NCBI GenBank assembly: GCA_026874595.1
Contig: CM049307.1
Span: 43,594,362-43,658,361, forward strand
Source of the DNA: Sipunculus nudus
Lineage: Eukaryota > Annelida > Sipuncula > Golfingiida > Sipunculidae
Length of the DNA: 64,000 nucleotides
Direction: 5' to 3'
Made by a program: the position numbers and the translations under genes. The notes under the pieces are model-generated. The model was not told where the DNA came from, made no database searches, and saw nothing but the letters and a program-made list of their open reading frames with translations. Positions 46,801 to 58,600 of the stretch are shown piece by piece. Numbering within the stretch: the stretch's first letter is position 1; every line of letters begins with the position of its first letter.

Positions 46801-48400
46801 ACAAGTGACCCATGGGTCATGACGCTCAGCCAACTGACATGTTGATAATATGTCCTTGCACAGACAACTAATTAAGATAGGTGGCATCATTGTTCATGCA
46901 TATTAGCTTAAGTTCATCAAGACCCAACCCATAAAAACAAATTTGATTACAATCCAACCAACCTTTCATGAGGAATCTGGCAATTTGTGTGTATTTTGCA
47001 TTATTTCTGGGATGCTCAAACATACCCCAAAACTCTGAGAATATAAGTCACTGTGACCAAATTTCAGGTTTCTGGGGAGAACTTTTGATGAACTCTCAGG
47101 ATGTCAAGTTAGAAGATTCTGGGCCCCATGGTTATGATTTGTGCCCTACTTTGGTAACAAATTTTCAATTATTCTGAGGGGTGCTTATAAGCCCCATAGC
47201 TCAGAAAATATGGGTAACTGAGACCTTAATTCAGGTTTCCAAGGAGACTTCACAGTTCTCCCTGGATGTCAAGTTTGAAGATTCTAGGACCAATGGTTAC
47301 AATTTGAGCCCCTGTTAAGGGATGGCCGCATCTTTGAAGGTCTCATAAATAGGCCTAGCGAAAAAAATGTGTTAAAATTTTTTAAAAATTTAGGTGGTGC
47401 CAACAGTCCACAAGAACTGATGAAACACTCCATGATGAATATGCATGCAAAGAATCAGTGTGATTAATGCAATAGTTGTTCAGATACTGGAGCTTTTGTA
47501 TCAAATATTTAGTTATTCTGGGAGGTACTTCGAAGACCCATAGCTCGGAGAATATGGGTAACAGAGACCTGATTTCAGGTTTCCATGGAATTTTTTTTGG
47601 ACCTCCCAGGATGTCAAGAAAGAAGATTCAAGCTCAAATAGTTATGATTTGTGCCCTGTTAACAGACGACCACATCTTTAAAGGTCTCAAAAATAAAGAT
47701 AAAAATACGTAAAAATTCAAAGAAGTCCGGGTGGCACCGGGAACTCATGAAACACTCCATGATGCATATGCATATAAAGAATAAATCCAATCAATGCACT
47801 AGTTGTTCAGATACCAGAGCTTTTGTATCAAATTTTTAGTTATTCTGGGGGGTATTTCTGAGCCCCGGAGTTCTGACAATGTGGTAGACAGAGACCTAAT
47901 TTGAGGTTTCCAAGGAGACTTTTCATGGGCCTCCCAACATGTCAAGAAAGAAAATTCTAGGTCTATATGTTACGATTTGTGCCCTGTTAACAGATGACTG
48001 CATCTTTTAAGGTCTCAAAAATAGATAAAAAATTAAAAAAAATACAGATGGCGCCACCAGTCTGCAGAAACTGATGAGACACTCCATGATCAATATCCAT
48101 GCAAAGAATCATGGTGATCAATGCATTAGTTGTTTAAATATTTGAGCTTTTGTATCAAATTTTTTGTTATTCTGGGGGTACTTCAGAGCCCTATAGCTTG
48201 AAGAATATGGGTAACAGAGACCTAACTCCAGGTTTCCAAGGAGATTTTTCATGAAACTCTCTGGATTTAAAGTTAGAAGATTCCAGGTCCAGTGGTTACA
48301 ATTTGTGCCTTAACAGACAGAATGCCGGATGGCTGGACGGACTACGGACAAAGAGTGATCGCTATGGCTCAGATGACTTACAGTCAGCTGAGCAAATAAT
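46801..48400 (+). mobile_element. Family-1 element, long copy
   Basis: The left end caagtgacccatgggtcatg leads to gctcagccaactgac. The right end gctcagatgacttacagtca, then gctgagcaaat, closes near 48398. The core has about three units of roughly 326 bp (near 47428, 47754 and 48080) homologous to those at 4190-4900. No coding capacity. Confidence 0.75.
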
Positions 48401-48955
48401 AGATGTTCATAATTTCCTCATAATGACAAATTTAAGAGCTATTAATCATTTCTGGTATATTGGCAAATTTAAGAGATGCACTGGGGGCTCTATGCTGGCA
48501 GCTATGACCTGGTTCACTTGCTAAATAAAGTGACTTTATGCTTCACAATAATTTTTTGCAGAAAATAAGATGAACGATGACACCATTAAGATATTTTATT
48601 TTCATAATCATACAGTCAATAAAAGACATGACTCTTTTAAAACAAATTTAAAGTGTACAAGATGCATCTAAATGGCACATATACTTAAGAAAGTAAAATT
48701 ATCTGAGACAAAATTATCAGAATCATCTATTTATTTGGCCTCCTCACGTGGGACTATTATAGTAAGACAATGCAATGAGTTGCTGCTGAGGTCCCATATT
48801 GCACATTGAACAATGTATTGCATATGTGGTCTTACATCTACTGTACCAGATGTCAGCTTTAGGCTCATAAACAAACAAAGTAAAAATCTACCCTTCAAAG
48901 ATCAGACAATAAAATAAACTGATATGTTTGATGCAACTCAATAGATTCCTCAATA
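48401..48955. other. Downstream flank of the oxidase gene
   Basis: AT-rich with no gene seen. tttatt near 48731 could be a minus-strand poly(A) signal for the oxidase gene. Confidence 0.35.
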
Positions 48956-49500
48956 TTAATCAATACATCAAAATCATTGAAAGATCTTGCTGAAAATTAT
49001 AATTGTGTCCTTGAAGAATTATTAAATTAGCATGAAACTTTGATCACAAAATCCACTGCCCTGAGACCAAGTACACCATGGTATACAGAAGTGATGCCTC
49101 ATGCAAATCATGAAGAGGAGGAGGGAGCATTTTTGGCAACCCCTTAAATCTTTAAAGCTATGCAGATCTTTAACGACAGCAGTGCAAAACTGTTAGCAGT
49201 CTTCTTCATCACACTAGGCAAAGCAATTTCCCAGAGAAGATAGATGCGTGCGTGCAGAAGAAAACAGAAGCAATTATATGCATTTACTAAATCTCTAATG
49301 GGGGACACATGTAAATCTGTGCTACCTGAGCATGAATCTGCTGCTGACTTAGCAGCAGATTTTAATCAGTTCTTCAAATCTAAGATTGCTAAAATTAGGA
49401 CTGTTATTGATTAAGATGACTGAAGTAAAGACAATGCTACTGATTTCCATGACAAGGACTGCCCTTTTGAAGAGGATGAGCTGACTACATCCAGCCACCG
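48956..49500 (+). pseudogene. Decayed LINE fragment (CR1/L2-type linker)
   Basis: Two short frames resemble the endonuclease-to-RT linker of CR1/L2-like LINEs: ALRPSTPWYTE near 49055-49090, and YAFTKSLMGDTCKSVLPEH, then LAADFNQFFKSKIAKIRTVI at 49277-49411. Stops and frame changes separate them. It is cut off just before the oxidase gene's last exon. Confidence 0.55.
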
Positions 49501-49529
49501 AGCTAAAAATGAAAGGTGGTATCAGTTGA

Positions 49530-49600
49530 TTAGCTGACAGAAAGTTGATCCATCTTCACACCTGCAAGTCCTTGTACCTTTTCAACTGTCAGAGGTGGAT
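49530..49600 (-). CDS. Oxidase gene, last exon
   Basis: Acceptor atattttcag. Codes PPLTVEKVQGLAGVKMDQ, then LSVS and TAA. PPLTVEK corresponds to SPATPEKIR in the family. Confidence 0.85.
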
Positions 49601-52600
49601 CTGAAAATATAATATACCACTGAAAAGTCACTTCAGTCATGTCAATCAAATGGTTCATTGATAAAGAAAAATTTAAGCATGCATATAAAAAAGTAAAATA
49701 ACATATTGTAAAATATCTTACCAAAACACACACACATGAGACTGTAAACAATATCCCCTCATTTTGCTCAGGGTTAATAATAGAAAATTACAGACCATCT
49801 TATGCAACAAAAAATAACAGAAACTTAAAGACCATTTTATGTAACAAAAAATAACAGAAGCTTGGCCTGAATGAAACATTGCCATACGTACCAATGTGCA
49901 GGTACTCAGGCTTGTAACCCCGCTCTTCACGACTGGCTTCAATGGCTTCCTTGATGGCAAACAAAACTGATGGTGTCATACACATCGGGGGCTCTCCCAC
50001 AGCTGTAAGAAACATATAAATGTTAATAAAGTCAAAACAGCAGAGTGCATAGTATTTATTTTGTTGCCACATCAAAATAATGAAAAAATCTACATATTCT
50101 ACCTGGGATAAAATCTGAAAGCCAGTATGAAAGTTATAGTTTGATTTATTAATTTAGCCAAATATGTTAAATTTTGTCAGCTTGTACAGAGTATGCAAAA
50201 TGTGCAACAATTCTTAAAACTGTCAAATTGAAGTTGTTTTCTGAATCTGAAAAAAATGAAAAACCTGATCACAGACATCCAGAGGCTCTGATGTGAGGAT
50301 CTTATTTATTCAATTCTTAAAATGGTCTAATCAGCACAACATTTATTCCATTTTCAATTTTACTTATATAAATGAAAATTTTGCCTTATGAATACATACA
50401 ATATTTTTGTTGAAGGCTTTATGGCATGAGCAACAGTTAACAACATTTATACCAAGGCACTGTTTATTACTCACCCTCCTCCCCCCCCTAAAAATAATTG
50501 TATCCGCCAAAACAAAGTTTTGGGGATACTATGTTTTTGACCGGGTTCCGCCGCTGCCGCAGCGTTCGTTTCCGGAGAACTCCTCTGAGACTACTGGACG
50601 GATTTTTCCGAAACTTACACAAATTATCGGGTCACATGTGAACTGGTGCCTAACCAAGTAACCTTGACCTCTGACCTTTCCTCTCTGCCCAGCGTCCGTT
50701 TGTGCGTCTGTTTCCACACATAAACCCACATATCTCGGGAACCGTTTGATCGATCAGGAAAAATTTTTTACGCAAATGTAGCCCTGGGATAGCTTTATAA
50801 CATACCCCAAAAAAGGTGGCGCCACCTGCAACCATTTTTGCACAGTGTCCATCTGTTCATATGCCTTAGATTTAAATCACTCATACCTCTGCAGTGGTTT
50901 GACTAATTCACCTAAAATTTTGCATGCGTATACATCCTAGATAGCTTTCTTGATTTTATGACAGGTGGCGCCACCTACATTCACGTTAATGCTGCAGACA
51001 TCCAAGCTCATATCTCAGGAACCATTTGACCAATCAGGAAAAATTTTTTTACACAAATGTAGCCCTTGGATAGCTTTATAAGAAACACAAAAATGGTGGC
51101 GCCACCTGCAGCCATTTTTGCACAGCGTCCATCTGTTTGTCTGCCTTAGGTTAAAATCACTCATATCTCTGCAGTGGTTTGACCAAATTACCTGAAATTT
51201 GGCATGCATATACATCCCGCATAGCTATCTTGATTTTATGACAGGTGGCCCACCTACATTCACGTTCATGCTGTAGACATCCATGCTTATATCTCCGGAC
51301 TTGTTCAACCAATCAGGAAAAAACTTTTACACAAATGTAGCATTTGGATAGCTTTATAACATACAAAAAAATGGTGGCACCACCTGCAGCCATTTTTGCA
51401 CAGCCTCCATCTGTTTGTCTGCTGTGGGTTAAAATCACTCATATCTCTGCAGTGGTTTGACCAAATTACCTGTAATTCGGCATGCGTATACATCCCACAT
51501 AGCTTTCTTGATTTTATGACAGGTGGCGCCACCTACATTCACGTTCACACAGCAGATATTAATGCTTATATCTTTGGACTCGTTTGACCAATTAGGAAAA
51601 AAAAATTACACAAATGTAGCCCTTGGATAGCTTTATAACATACACAAAAATGGTGGTGCCACCTGCGGCCATTTTTGTGCAGCGTCCATCTGTTTGTCTG
51701 CTGTGGGATAAAATCACTCATATCTCTGCAGTGGTTTGACTTTTCCACATGAAATTTTGCATGTGTATACATCTTGGATTGTTTCTTGTTCAAATAACAG
51801 GTGGCACCACCTACAATTATGTTTATGTGGCAGAGATCCATTCTAATATGTAACACATGTAACTCTATTTCCCCTTGCCACTCAATCCATGCCTCCCCTC
51901 AGCCGTCCTTCTCTGATTTTGGTGGATACAAGTAGTCGCTTGTCGACTACCCGTATTCTAGTTTGTGAAAGTAATGATTTAAAATTTTCAACTTTCATTT
52001 GGTATCTATATGTTCTCATAAATTATAATGAAAATATGAACAAGCATTAATTATTAACAGTACCGCTGACCTGATGGATCCTGAAACACCTGACGATACA
52101 GAAGAATGAACATACATTCATTTATTTTCTGCCAGCATATAATTTTTCAAACATGAACTCATGAAAACTAAAGTGAATGGTTTTTAAATGGTATCTGAAT
52201 AATTAAGAAAATGTAATTGGAACTTACTGACAGACCTTTTTTTCTGAATTAAACAACCAGACTTTCCATCTTAATCTGCAGACCATACATTCTTCATGAT
52301 CAACTAGACGTCTCTGCCTCAGCAACCACTATAACCAGTTTTTACAGGTGAAACTTAAATATACAGTATGGCTTACCCTTGGACCTAGTGATTCCAAGTT
52401 TGTTGTCAGAGTCCTTCACCAGACTGATTCTGAAGTCTATTGGGATGTCTTGTGCCATGGGAACCTTATAGCTCTGTCAGGTAAATAGAAAGGTTACAAA
52501 GTTACTCATCTCTCTACTATCAATGGTCTGTCAGCTAAGCTTTCACAGACCTTGCTTCAGAGGGGCACTCTGGCATCTACTTCATGAATAATGTACATGA

Positions 52601-55600
52601 CAATTGAACCAATCAAATGACTTGAGGAACCTCCTATGAAATTTGTCTGTTGCAATTTTTATTTCAAATGTTTGGCATTTAGGCATTTAACCAATCTACA
52701 CATCAGGATAGGTTTAAAAGCCTTTATTTAAACCTATCCCGATGCTGGTACATGTGTGGACCTGTTCCAATGGCCTGTGAAAAGTTTTGACTAATGGGTT
52801 TTGTTTACATCTGTTTAACTGGATTTCACTGGCAGTTTTAACTTTGGCCTGAACATATTCACAAATAGATATCAAAGCAGCTGGATTTAGCAAGGTCTCT
52901 GAAAGCATAGGACCAAGAGCCTTGCCAGTAAGAATTTAAGATATTCTAAGCAATTAACCTCAATTTGATATGATAAGTCAGTTGTGTAGCTGTTCAGGAT
53001 AAGCTGATTATAAAATCTGTGTCATTTGCTGGGGTTTTGAACTTAAGTTCCTTGTGCCTGTACCATTATTAACTGTAAACAATCTCACCTGTGTGCTGTC
53101 AGAAAGGATTTTTCCAGTTTTAGGGTCTACAATCTCTTTTTCTGTCAACATATAGCCCATTCCAATTAAGAAGGCTCCCTCAATCTGGCCAATGTCCAGC
53201 ATGGGGTTCATACTGAAAGAAACATTCAGGTTAATACTGAAGTAACAAATACTATGAATACCAAACTATACATAATGAAACTTAAAATAGTAACATAAAT
53301 TAAATATAATTTCTGTTCATCAGACTAGTTTAATTTTTACCAGATTAATATTTTAATATGGAAATGCTATAGACTGCATGGCATACAAAGGAAAACAGAT
53401 CTTGAACATTTGTAATCACTGTTGTGCTAAATAACATTAATTAATACATCTACATATCTGTTATCTAGAATGATTCCGGTTACTAGTTAGACAAACACAT
53501 TATTGCCTAACCTGAATATTTATAATATGCCAATTTGTAAACTTTTCTCAAAACAGGAAAAACAAATGTTTAAATTTGAATTTCATTTCATAAAGCAATA
53601 TAACAGATCATGAATATAATATATACTTGTAAAGATGAGAAAACTGAGGAATAAAAGTGAGAAAATGTGTTCCCACTGACCTTTGACCCAGATCCATCCG
53701 TATATCCACCCGGTTGATTTGGTACTGACCAGTTAGAATGTCAACCTCCGCCTCTGTTACACACATCCCATAGGTGGAATAGGCATTGGCCTGCTGAGGT
53801 GGGAAACACCTACACAAGCACAATGCAAAACTAGTGACCAATGGATCATGATGCTCAGCTGACAAGCATGGCATAAAAATTGTTATACTGTACTTTGAAG
53901 TATGATGGTTATGTGAAAATTAAACCTAAACAAAATAATTAAAAGTGAAAATCGCAAGAATTTAACATCATGAATGAGAAGTCTACCACAGTTTGTGAAG
54001 AAGAATCCAGTCATGACTGGTCTAGATAGGTTGCATGAGAGGAGAATAGGATTTCTGAAGAACTGGTTTGATCGGTTTTGTTAAAATTTTGCATTTTAGA
54101 GATTTACGTAGAAACCAAAATGGCTTTCTCTGATGTGTGTTGACACCACTCACCTGTACAGAACTATCAGGTCTATGAGTGTGTCACTCCTGACATGTAT
54201 TGAACTGTTAGGTTTATGAGTGTGTCACTCCTGACATGTATTGAACTGTTAGGTTTATGAGTGTGTCACTCCTGACATGTATTGAACTGTTAGGTTTATG
54301 AGTGTGTCACTCCTGACATGTATTGAACTGTTTCATCTATGTGTGTGTCACTCCTCACCTCTAATGAACTGTTAAATCTATGGGTGTGTCACCCCTAACT
54401 TTTACTGAACTGTAAGGTCCATGAGTGTGTCACTTTTCACCTGTATTGAACTGTTTGGGCTATGAGTGTGTCACCTTTCACTTGTACTGAACTGTTAGGT
54501 CTATGAGTGTGTCACTTTTCACCTGTATTGAACTGTTTGGTCTATGAATGTGTCACTCCTTAATTGTATAGACCTGTTAGGTCTATGAGTGTGTCACTCT
54601 TCACCTGTATAGAACTGTTAGGTCTATGAGTGGGTCACTCTTCACCTGAATTGAACTGTTAGGTCTATGACTGTATCACTCTTAACCTGTATAGAACTGT
54701 TGGGTCTATGAGTGTGTCACTCTTTACCTGTATACAACTGTTAGTTCTTAGAATGTGCCTCTCCTCACCTGTATTGAACTGTTAGGTTTATGAGTGTGTC
54801 ACTCCTGACATGTATTGAACTGTTACATCTTTGTGTGTGTTGCTCCTCACTTGTATTGAACTGTTTGGGCTATGAGTGTCAACCCCTCACTTGTACTGAA
54901 CTGTTAAGTTTATAAGTGTGTTATTCCTCACCTGTATAGTACTGTTAGGTCTATGAGTGTGTCACTCCTGACCTGTATTTAATTGTAAGGTCTATGAGTG
55001 TGTCACCCTGCACCTGTATTTAATTGTAAGGTCTATGAGTGTGTCACCCTGCGCCTGTATTGAACTGTTAGGTCTATGAGTGTGTCACCCTTCACCTGTA
55101 TTAAATTGTTAGGTTTATGAGTGTGTCACTCTGCACCTGTATTGAACTGTTAGGTCTATGAGTGTGTCACTCTGCACCTGTATTGAACTGTTAGGTCTAT
55201 GAGTGTGTCACTCTGCACCTGTATTGAACTGTTAGGTCTATGAGTGTGTCACTCTGTATTGAACTGTTAGGTCTATGAGTGTGTCACTCTTCACCTGTAT
55301 AGAACTGTTAGGTCTATGACTGTGTCACTCTTCACCTGCATTAAATTGTTAGGTCTATGAGTGTGTCACTCTGCACCTGTATTGTTTTGTTAGGTTTATG
55401 AGTGTGTCACTCTGCACTCGTATTGAACTGTTAGGTCTATGAGTGTGTCACTCTGCACCTGTATTGAACTGTTAGGTCTAGGAGTGTGTCACTCTTCACC
55501 TGTATTGAACTGTTAGGTCTAGGAGTGTGTCACTCTTCATCTGTATTGAACTGTTATGTCTATAAGTGTGTCACTCTGTATTGAACAGTTAGGTCTATGA

Positions 55601-58600
55601 GTGTATCACTCCTAACCTTTAGTGAACTGTTAGGTCTATGAGTATGTCACTTCTGATCTCATCTGCACTGAACTGTTAGGTCTTCAAATGTGTTTCCCCT
55701 CATTTGTATTTTACAGTTAGCTCAATGAGTGTGTCACTCCTAACCTGTACTGAACTGTTAGGTCTATAAGTGCCTGGTGGCTCTTGAAGACCAGTTCTGT
55801 CCATGTGGCTTCTGGGTTCTCCTTTCTGACTGGAGCCATTCTATCTTGTAGGATTTTACACCCCTCAATAGCTGCCTGCAAATAAAGGAGTCAAACATAA
55901 AAGTTTATTTGCTTATTATTTTTCTCAGTCCTTTAACAGGTACATTTCAAGCTATATATACACTTCCCGTTTCCTTGTGTATAGCATTGTCAATTTAATG
56001 TTGTGGCTTACAGTTTACTGAAGAGACATAAATTCCAACCAGTCCTGTTGTTTAAATTATTCTGAGTACCTGTAACAATTTTATAATAAATTGCCTGATG
56101 ATGAATATTTTTTTATCATCACTGCCTATATCTGCTAATATTAAAGGGTGCTAAAGAGTTTTCATGTAAAGCAAAATAAATTATTACTGTTGTAGAACCA
56201 TAGCTGCATAATTTCTTCATCTCAACAGTATATACAGCATTTTTGAGCTGATTTTTTCACTTGGAAGTAATCTGATATGTAAATCCTTGCATGACAGTAA
56301 AACAAAAGAATCATGTGCCATCTATAATATAAGCATTTTGAATAATTAAGATGATTTGGTATTTGAAAATTTCTTATTCACCCGGACACATATTTCAGAG
56401 GTTATACTTCCGGCTGAAAAAAAGACGTTTGCTCCTATCAAACTGTTGGTTGGCTGGCAGTGAACAAGTTCCAGAGGGACTCCCAGTGTCATGGCCACAG
56501 CCTGGCATACCTGTAGACAATAAGAAGGATTGACAAACATCTGTCACATACATAATGATATCCACCATGTTACTTTATGTAGAACTGAAGGAAGAGTGCA
56601 ATCAGACTGGCTTTATTTTAGCAGTCACAAAAAAACAAAATGCAACCCTAGTTGTCTCCCATTCCCCTCCTCCATAGCCCCATGTCTCTAAATTCGATGG
56701 AAAAAAAGCAGTAATTCAACGCAGTCAGAAAAATCCTATTTTTCCACTGATTTAAACTTGATGATAACATTAAGGGTCATTGTTTTTTTTCCAAAATAAT
56801 TTGAAAGTGTTTTTGTGCTTCAAATGTTATCACATTCACATGAAATCCTAAACATGATTGGGTGGTGACAAGTAAAATGTCCACTTTAATCATACAGGAA
56901 AATAGTAAGTAGAAACCTCCACATTATCTGCCCCTCTTGGAGACCTCTATTTTTTTATCAATTCTCCATTATTGGGACCTCTTTATTATGAGCAACTTTG
57001 CATTATGGGCACATCTCCTTTAAAAAGCCATTCTCTATTATGCCCACCTCTCTATCATGAACAACCCTTTATTTCAGGTAACTCTCTATTGTGAGCAACT
57101 CTGCATTATGGACACCTCCCCTTTAGAAGCCATTCTCTATTATGCACATCTCTCTATCATGAGACACTCTTTATTATGGATAACTCTGTACTATTAGCAA
57201 CACTGCATTATGGGCACCTCTCCTTTACAATAAATTCTCTATTATGCACACCTCTCTATCGTGAGCAACCCTTTATAATGGGCAACTCTCTATCATTAGC
57301 AACTCAGCATTATGGGCACCTCTCCTTTACAAGCCATTCTCTATTATGCACACCTCTCTATCATGAGCAAACCTTTATAATGGGCAACTCTCTATTATTA
57401 ACAACTCAGCATTATGGGCACCTCTCCTTTACAAGCCATTCTCTATTATGCTTACCTCTCTATCATGAACTACTCTCTAATGTGAGCAACACTGCATTAT
57501 GGGCACCTGCCCTTTACAAGCCATTCTCTATTATGCACATCTCTCTATCATGAGCAACTCTTTATTATGGGCAACTCTCTATCATGAGCAACACTGCATT
57601 ATGGGCACCTGCCCTTTACAAGCCATTCTCTATTATGCACATCTCTCTATCATGAGCAACTTTTTATTATGGGCAACTCTCTATTATTAGCAACTCTGCA
57701 TAATGGGCACCTCTCCTTTACAAGCCATTCTCTATTATACACACCTCTCTATCATGAGAAACTCCTTACTATGGGCAACACCTCTATTATGAGCAACTCT
57801 GCATTTTGGGCACCTCTCCTTTACAAGCCCTCTGTATTATAACACCTTTTGTGGGCACATCTTTATTATGGCAACTTTCTTTTATTCAGACCTCCAAAGT
57901 ACAAGTAACTCTGTATTAAGGGCCCCTCTATATTATGAGCAACTCTTTATTATAGGCCTTCCTCTATTATGAGCAGCTCTCCATTTAGGGCTTTTCAATA
58001 TTAACAACTGTTTTACAATAACGCTGGTATTATATGACTTACCTTTGTATTAAGCCCTTGCCCCATCTCTGTTCCTCCATGGGACACAGCTACTGATCCA
58101 TCGCCATGATACACTGCGATGAAACAGCTTTCATTGAACATTCTGTAGTTGATTTTGTATCCTGCAGGTATGACAGACAGGCCCTTTTTCTTCCATCTGT
58201 TTTCCTGAACATAAGATATGTATACTTGGTATATAATATGAACAACTGAACTCACAATGAACTTTACATGACCTTAATTGCATATTCATTCAATGAATAA
58301 TCATGAGCATTCCTGTTCTGTGCAGCCAATCAGGTTGCTGATATTACTGTAAACCGTCAGTCACTTGACCTTAAAAAAATTTGCATAATTTTTTTAGACC
58401 ACTCCCAAACAGAACATGTGTAGTCTGTACCAGTACCCATGTCAGCCTGTTTTCAGGGATACTTTTTTTACACAAAGGAGACAGTATAAAAAGTTCTAGG
58501 ACAAAGGTTGCAGGAGCCATTCTGACTACTACTGAGCCACCAATAATATTTTACCTGCATGGCATGTAATTCATATGAGACAAATAATCCAAAATATTGC

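Noticed and set aside
54150-55744. CRISPR-like array
   Set aside because: Units are directly adjacent with no unique spacers, and the genome is eukaryotic; it is a minisatellite.
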